Below, in pieces: positions 15,113 to 18,386 of a stretch of 18,386 bases of DNA (positions are counted from its first letter, which is position 1; every line of letters starts with the position of its first letter). This DNA is from CAZWUK01 sp964636685. GTDB lineage: Bacteria > Bacillota > Clostridia > Christensenellales > CAG-138. The DNA lies in NCBI GenBank assembly GCA_964636685.1, contig CAZWUK010000046.1, positions 1-18,386 of the forward strand, in the 5' to 3' direction. The notes under the pieces are model-generated. The model had not been told where the DNA came from and did not search any database. It was given only the letters and a program-made list of their open reading frames with translations. Made by a program: the position numbers and the translations under genes.

Positions 15113-15128
15113 GTGACGTTTTTGTCAC
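15113..15128. promoter_or_regulatory. BceR-type response-regulator binding box
   Basis: The inverted repeat GTGAC-N6-GTCAC contains TGACA-AAAA-CGTCA on the minus strand, one base from the TnACA-N4-TGTnA motif known for BceR-like regulators. It lies about 55 bases upstream of the candidate -10 of the transporter genes and overlaps the kinase stop codon. A lone TTACA half site is at 15093-15097. Occupancy by the regulator encoded at 16110-16781 is inferred. Confidence 0.6.
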
Positions 15129-16117
15129 CAAAACATATCCTCCTCCGTTTTTGGAAACGTCAGTCTGACGCAGGTTCCCGCGTTGAGCTCCGAACGAACG
15201 GCAATTTTTATTCGCAGTGTCGCGGCGACCTTTTGGACAAGATACAGCCCGATGCCGGAGGCTCGCGCATCGGTTCGTCCGTTGAGTCCCGTAAATCCAC
15301 GTTCGAAGATCCGCGGAAGATCCTCCGGGCGTATGCCGATGCCGGTATCTGCCACGCAGAGGGTTCCGTCTTCTTCTTCAAACACGGTCACGCCGCCGGT
15401 CTTCGTGTATTTTGCGGCGTTGGACAGCAGCTGCTCAAGAAGGAACATCAGCCAGCGCCGGTCGCTGATGACAAGCCGCGAGGATACGTCGATCTTGACC
15501 GAGAGATTATTATAGACAAACAGCAGCCCGTACTTTTTTACGGCAGCCCGCACAACGGCAAGCAGCTCGCAGCGTTCCGGCACAAGGTCGGCGCTGATGT
15601 CCGTCAGCTTCATATACCGCAGCGCAAGATCGGCATACTGTTCGATTTTGAACAGCTCCTGCAAAAGAATGCGGCTTTCCCGATCATCCCGCTCCTGCAA
15701 TACAAGGCGCATAGCGGCGATTGGCGTTTTGATCTGATGCACCCACAGTGTATAATAGGCAAGCGATTCCTCCTGCTTTTGCAGGGAAACGCGCCGCTCG
15801 GTCTGCGCCTGTTCGGCAGTTTGCCGGAGCAATTCAATATAGTCGCGCTCGATGGCGTTTCTGCCCTCCGGCAGCGCCGTCGTCAGTCCGTCGGTCAATT
15901 CAAGGAGCGACTGCACATACTTGTGACGGTCGATGAATCGCACTCCGTCAAACAGCATAAATACAGCAAGCACAAAGCCCGCCATCAGAAGGATACATTC
16001 CGCGTAATAAACAGGAAGCTCCGCGAGGAAGAACATGCTGTAAATCAATCCCGAAAAAAGGGCAAACAGCGCCAGAAGCGTCCAGCGATAATGCAGATAG
16101 GAGAGCATTCTACGCAT
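15125..16117 (-). CDS. BceS-like intramembrane-sensing histidine kinase
   Basis: This is the sensor kinase of a Bce-type system, with 330 residues. Two membrane segments (about 12-31 and 37-57) are separated by a loop of only a few residues, the mark of an intramembrane-sensing kinase that takes its signal from the transporter rather than from outside. The phospho-acceptor is His127 in the WVHQIKTPIAAM block. The ATPase domain shows the N-box LLSNAAKYT, the G1 box VADTGIGI and the G2 box SGIGLYLVQ. The ATG at 16117 overlaps the end of the regulator gene by a few bases and has AAAGGGG about ten bases upstream. A Met at codon 4 is an alternative start. Its stop overlaps the BceR-type box. Confidence 0.94.
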   Translation of the reverse strand: MRRMLSYLHYRWTLLALFALFSGLIYSMFFLAELPVYYAECILLMAGFVLAVFMLFDGVRFIDRHKYVQSLLELTDGLTTALPEGRNAIERDYIELLRQTAEQAQTERRVSLQKQEESLAYYTLWVHQIKTPIAAMRLVLQERDDRESRILLQELFKIEQYADLALRYMKLTDISADLVPERCELLAVVRAAVKKYGLLFVYNNLSVKIDVSSRLVISDRRWLMFLLEQLLSNAAKYTKTGGVTVFEEEDGTLCVADTGIGIRPEDLPRIFERGFTGLNGRTDARASGIGLYLVQKVAATLRIKIAVRSELNAGTCVRLTFPKTEEDMFW

Positions 16118-16781
16118 GAAGCGCGTACCCCTTTCCCTTGTGCGTGACGACGGCGTCCGTCAGTCCCGCCTCCTCGAGTGTTTTGCGCAGGCGGTTGACA
16201 TTGACCGTGAGTGTGTTATCATCGACAAAATCATCGCTGTCCCAAAGCGCCAGCATCAGTTTTTCGCGGCTTACCACCTCGCCCTTGGCCGCAAGCAGCG
16301 TCTGGAAGATGCACGCCTCGTTGCGGGAAAAGCGGATCTTTGTCTCATCCGCCGTCAAGCACATGCCGGCCGGATCAAACACCGCGCCGCGAAACGTCCA
16401 CGGCGTCTTTGTTTCATAATCGTAGGCGCGGCGAAGCATCGCCTGAATCTTCGCCGTAAGCAGCTCCATGGAAACAGGCTTTGTGATATAATCGTCAGCG
16501 CCCATATTGACCGCCATAATCATGTCCACCGGCTCGCTGCGGGAAGAAAGAAAGATGACCGGCGTACCGGAGATCTCCCGGATCTTTTGCAGCCAGTAAT
16601 AGCCGTTGAAATATGGCAGCGACAGATCCATCAGCACAAGCTGGGGCCGGACGCTGCAAAAAGCGCCAAGCACATCCGCAAAATCCTCGTTCACCGTTAC
16701 AGTATAGCCCCAGCTTAATAAATGCTGCCGAATCATTTCCGCAATCAACGCATCGTCCTCTACGATCAGTATGTGCGCCAT
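16110..16781 (-). CDS. BceR-like OmpR-family response regulator
   Basis: This is a two-component transcription activator of 223 residues. The receiver domain (about 1-115) has the acidic pair in IVEDD, the phospho-acceptor Asp52 in LVLMDLSLP, and Lys101 in YITKPVS. The C-terminal winged helix has FSRNEACIFQTLL and VDDNTLTVNVNRLRKTL, typical of the BceR/GraR subgroup. The start at 16781 (MAHILIVEDD) is preceded by AAGGAA at seven bases. The open frame extends upstream but gives non-family residues. It overlaps the kinase gene. Likely targets are the transporter genes downstream, through the box at 15113-15128. Confidence 0.95.
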   Translation of the reverse strand: MAHILIVEDDALIAEMIRQHLLSWGYTVTVNEDFADVLGAFCSVRPQLVLMDLSLPYFNGYYWLQKIREISGTPVIFLSSRSEPVDMIMAVNMGADDYITKPVSMELLTAKIQAMLRRAYDYETKTPWTFRGAVFDPAGMCLTADETKIRFSRNEACIFQTLLAAKGEVVSREKLMLALWDSDDFVDDNTLTVNVNRLRKTLEEAGLTDAVVTHKGKGYALHA

Positions 16782-16811
16782 CTTCGACTTCCTTTTCCGT
16801 ATGTTTTTCCT

Positions 16812-16817
16812 ATTATA
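16812..16817 (-). promoter_or_regulatory. extended -10 promoter for the bceRS-like genes
   Basis: TATAAT on the minus strand, with TG one base upstream, about 30 bases before the regulator ATG. No good -35 is visible. Confidence 0.5.
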
Positions 16818-16887
16818 ACATATCGCAAAAACAACGCGCATCGACCGCAAAAAAATCTCTTTCCTTTCCTTTTGCGGCAGAATCCGA

Positions 16888-16893
16888 TATAAT
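16888..16893 (+). promoter_or_regulatory. -10 element for the DapF-like gene
   Basis: A perfect TATAAT lies about 33 bases upstream of the ATG at 16927, with a weak pyrimidine-rich -35 region. It is divergent from the regulator promoter about 75 bases away. Confidence 0.45.
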
Positions 16894-16926
16894 GCCGATA
16901 TTATATATTTTTAGGTGGACTCTCAA

Positions 16927-17715
16927 ATGCAGCTGGATTATACCGTCATCGACCCCGCAGGCAACATCACCGTTCTCGTCACCTCGCCCGTGCCCCCCAA
17001 AGCGCGCGCAAACGCGGCCAAAGCACTATTGGCGCTGCAGGGCCTTGCGGCAGAGCAGGTCGGTTTTTTATGCAGGCCGCGCTGCGGCGGCAATATCCGG
17101 ATCGAGATGATGGGCGGCGAATTTTGCGGCAACGCGCTGCGCAGCGCCGGATATTATTACGCCGCAGAGCACGGCGGCGTACCCGGAATCGTACAGGCGG
17201 AGATCAGCGGTGCAACGGGATGCTTTCCGGTTGCGGTCGATCTTGCCCAACACGCGGCAAGCGCGGAGATCCCCCTGCCCAACGCAATCCTCCCCGTCCG
17301 TCTCCCCGGTTGCCGGCAATGTACTGCCGTTGCGTTTGACGGCATTTTGCACTATGTTGTTCCTATCGACACGCCGGAGGATGTTCTCCGGCACGCCGAT
17401 TGTTTTACGCGTGCACATTTTCCCACGCTCGGCGCTTACGGCGTGATATTCTGCGACCCGCACGCGCCGGCAATTCGTCCCGCGGTCTATGTCTATGGCA
17501 CGGAAACGCTCTACTACGAAACCAGCTGTGCCTCTGGCAGCGCGGCAGCGGCCGCCGCGCTCAGCGAGCTGCTGCCGGATGGAACGTACCGGTATGCGAT
17601 ACGGCAGCCCGGCGGCATTTTGTATGCGGAAGCAAAAAAAGCCCGTCAAACGCTGACGGGGCTTTCGATCGGCGGAAAGCTCGAGATCCGTTCCAAAGGA
17701 CAGCTTGTGGTGTAG
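16927..17715 (+). CDS. DapF/CntK-like two-cysteine amino-acid racemase or epimerase
   Basis: This 262-residue cytoplasmic protein has the diaminopimelate-epimerase fold. It keeps two catalytic-type cysteines: Cys67 in MMGGEFCGNALRSAG and Cys201 in YETSCASGSAAAAA. The surrounding motifs differ from true DapF and look closer to the CntK histidine-racemase side of the family, so the substrate may be another amino acid. No dap or opine-metallophore genes lie beside it, so the pathway is open. The ATG at 16927 has AGGTGG eight bases upstream; an in-frame GTG at 16915 overlaps that Shine-Dalgarno and is rejected. It is divergent from the Bce-like regulator. A hairpin near its 3' end (17634-17665) is a terminator only for the opposite strand. 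Confidence 0.75.
   Translation: MQLDYTVIDPAGNITVLVTSPVPPKARANAAKALLALQGLAAEQVGFLCRPRCGGNIRIEMMGGEFCGNALRSAGYYYAAEHGGVPGIVQAEISGATGCFPVAVDLAQHAASAEIPLPNAILPVRLPGCRQCTAVAFDGILHYVVPIDTPEDVLRHADCFTRAHFPTLGAYGVIFCDPHAPAIRPAVYVYGTETLYYETSCASGSAAAAAALSELLPDGTYRYAIRQPGGILYAEAKKARQTLTGLSIGGKLEIRSKGQLVV
17634..17665 (-). terminator. minus-strand terminator inside the DapF-like coding sequence
   Basis: Read on the minus strand, a stem of about 11 base pairs with one bulged C (17665-17654 with 17648 to about 17638) ends in seven consecutive T (17640-17634). On the plus strand no T run follows. It lies about 150 bases past the stop of the small gene at 17819-18178, whose message it would end. Confidence 0.65.
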
Positions 17716-17818
17716 CGCTCCTCTGCATGCCGCCTGCTCAATATCTATACCGATTGTCTTCCGTGCAGATTGTCACCAACGCGAAACGTCGCGCCAATCG
17801 ATAACGGCATCCTGCAAG

Positions 17819-18178
17819 CTATCTCTCCTCCTTTGGAAAAACAGAATTATGCAAATACTGATAATCCCTTAGCGTTCTTTTGCGCAGTAAATGCTTCTCA
17901 AATTCTTCTGGCAGCCGCAAATGATATGTTTTAATGTAGTATATCAAATCGCTTGGCCACTCATAGGTTCCGTCCGTATAAACAGCAACTTCTCCTTCGA
18001 CACGTTCTCCGGTAAATACGTCATACAGTACGCCGGGCGCAGCACACAAGCATTTTCCATAGCGAAGCGCCGCGATGATCCTTCCTTCGTTCGGATATGG
18101 TTCTGGATTGAAAAAGTTCTTCATCGATGGATAATCGTCATTATCTGAACACAATTCCTTATATTTTCCCATATACAT
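17819..18178 (-). CDS. small protein of unknown function, possibly immunity-like
   Basis: This is a 119-residue soluble protein with no signal peptide or membrane segment. The N-terminal part is acidic (ELCSDNDDYPSMKNFFNPE). Then comes GRIIAALRYGKCLCAAPGVLYDVFTGE, then a C-terminal block YTDGTYEWPSDLIYYIKTYH ending LPEEFEKHLL. The pattern of a short variable N-terminus and a TDGxxxWPSDLxYYxxxYHxxLPEEF tail recalls small proteins I remember next to polymorphic-toxin genes, which act as immunity proteins. This is recollection only, and no toxin gene is in view. The start at 18178 has GAGGT nine bases upstream. The gene and its flanks are AT-richer than the rest of the window. The real gene status is fairly secure; the function is not. 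Confidence 0.7.
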   Translation of the reverse strand: MYMGKYKELCSDNDDYPSMKNFFNPEPYPNEGRIIAALRYGKCLCAAPGVLYDVFTGERVEGEVAVYTDGTYEWPSDLIYYIKTYHLRLPEEFEKHLLRKRTLRDYQYLHNSVFPKEER

Positions 18179-18334
18179 TTTTTCATTACCTCATACTTTG
18201 AAAAATTCACCTGTTTTTCAGTTCCTGTTCACGCTTCGCATCATAAAAACGGCTTACGCATGCTAATGGTTTGTATCCGGCTTTCAATTAACATAGCACA
18301 TTTCTCCAACCAAAACACCGTTTTTTTTAATAGT

Positions 18335-18363
18335 CAAGACCACCCGTGAAAACGGGTGGCTTG
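18335..18363. repeat. second copy of the GAAA-loop hairpin found at 3172-3201
   Basis: This plus-strand stretch matches the minus strand of the terminator at 3172-3201 over about 27 bases, including both flanking GTCAAG and the GAAA loop. One base is missing from the right arm (GGTGGCTTG instead of GGTGGTCTTG), leaving a single bulged A. CTTTTGG follows, so it could terminate plus-strand transcripts. The rest of the 18179-18334 gap is AT-rich, with a run of eight T at 18321-18328 and no clear gene. Confidence 0.7.
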
Positions 18364-18386
18364 CTTTTGGCTATAAGCCCTTGGTG

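Overview
The window looks like chromosomal DNA of a Gram-positive, anaerobic member of the Clostridia (Bacillota). The evidence is an IspH-ribosomal protein S1 fusion (a clostridial hallmark), the IreB-YqgF-DUF1292 trio, a TIGR04086-type membrane protein, a Bce-type peptide-detoxification module, and a ferrous-iron Feo transporter. G+C is moderate, somewhat above 50% by eye. Nearly every gene is on the minus strand. Only a lipoprotein gene (1559-2554) and a DapF-like gene (16927-17715) are on the plus strand. I see no tRNA, rRNA, CRISPR array or intact transposase. No gene-free stretch exceeds about 250 bases.

Layout from low to high coordinates. (1) The 5' end of rpsB (minus, cut by the window edge), with its own extended -10 promoter and a leader of about 100 nt. 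(2) ireB-yqgF-DUF1292 (minus), back-to-back with a solute-binding lipoprotein that has no transporter partner here. (3) A small four-helix membrane protein converging on that lipoprotein. (4) A tight minus-strand housekeeping operon, in transcription order surE, rpiR-type regulator, HI0933/BaiN-type flavoprotein, cmk, plsC, ispH-rpsA. Its genes overlap or sit within a few bases of each other, and it ends at a strong hairpin terminator (3172-3201). (5) A FeoA-FeoB fusion transcribed from a perfect consensus promoter with a palindromic operator at the expected start of transcription. (6) A bceRS-bceAB-like module (response regulator, kinase, ATPase, permease), with a BceR-type box in the gap before the ATPase gene. 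(7) A DapF/CntK-like cysteine racemase-fold gene divergent from the regulator gene. (8) An AT-richer tail holding a small unrecognised gene and, at the window edge, a second copy of the hairpin that terminates ispH-rpsA.

The core genes serve translation (S2, S1), isoprenoid precursor synthesis (IspH), nucleotide supply (Cmk), phospholipid synthesis (PlsC) and recombination or RNA processing (YqgF). The accessory genes serve iron uptake and defence against cell-wall-active peptides.

The points most worth a second look are: an internal Shine-Dalgarno and ATG inside the ispH-rpsA fusion that could make free S1; a FeoC-like cysteine cluster in the FeoA-FeoB linker; the feo promoter and operator; the BceR box; the duplicated hairpin; and a minus-strand terminator buried in the DapF-like coding sequence.
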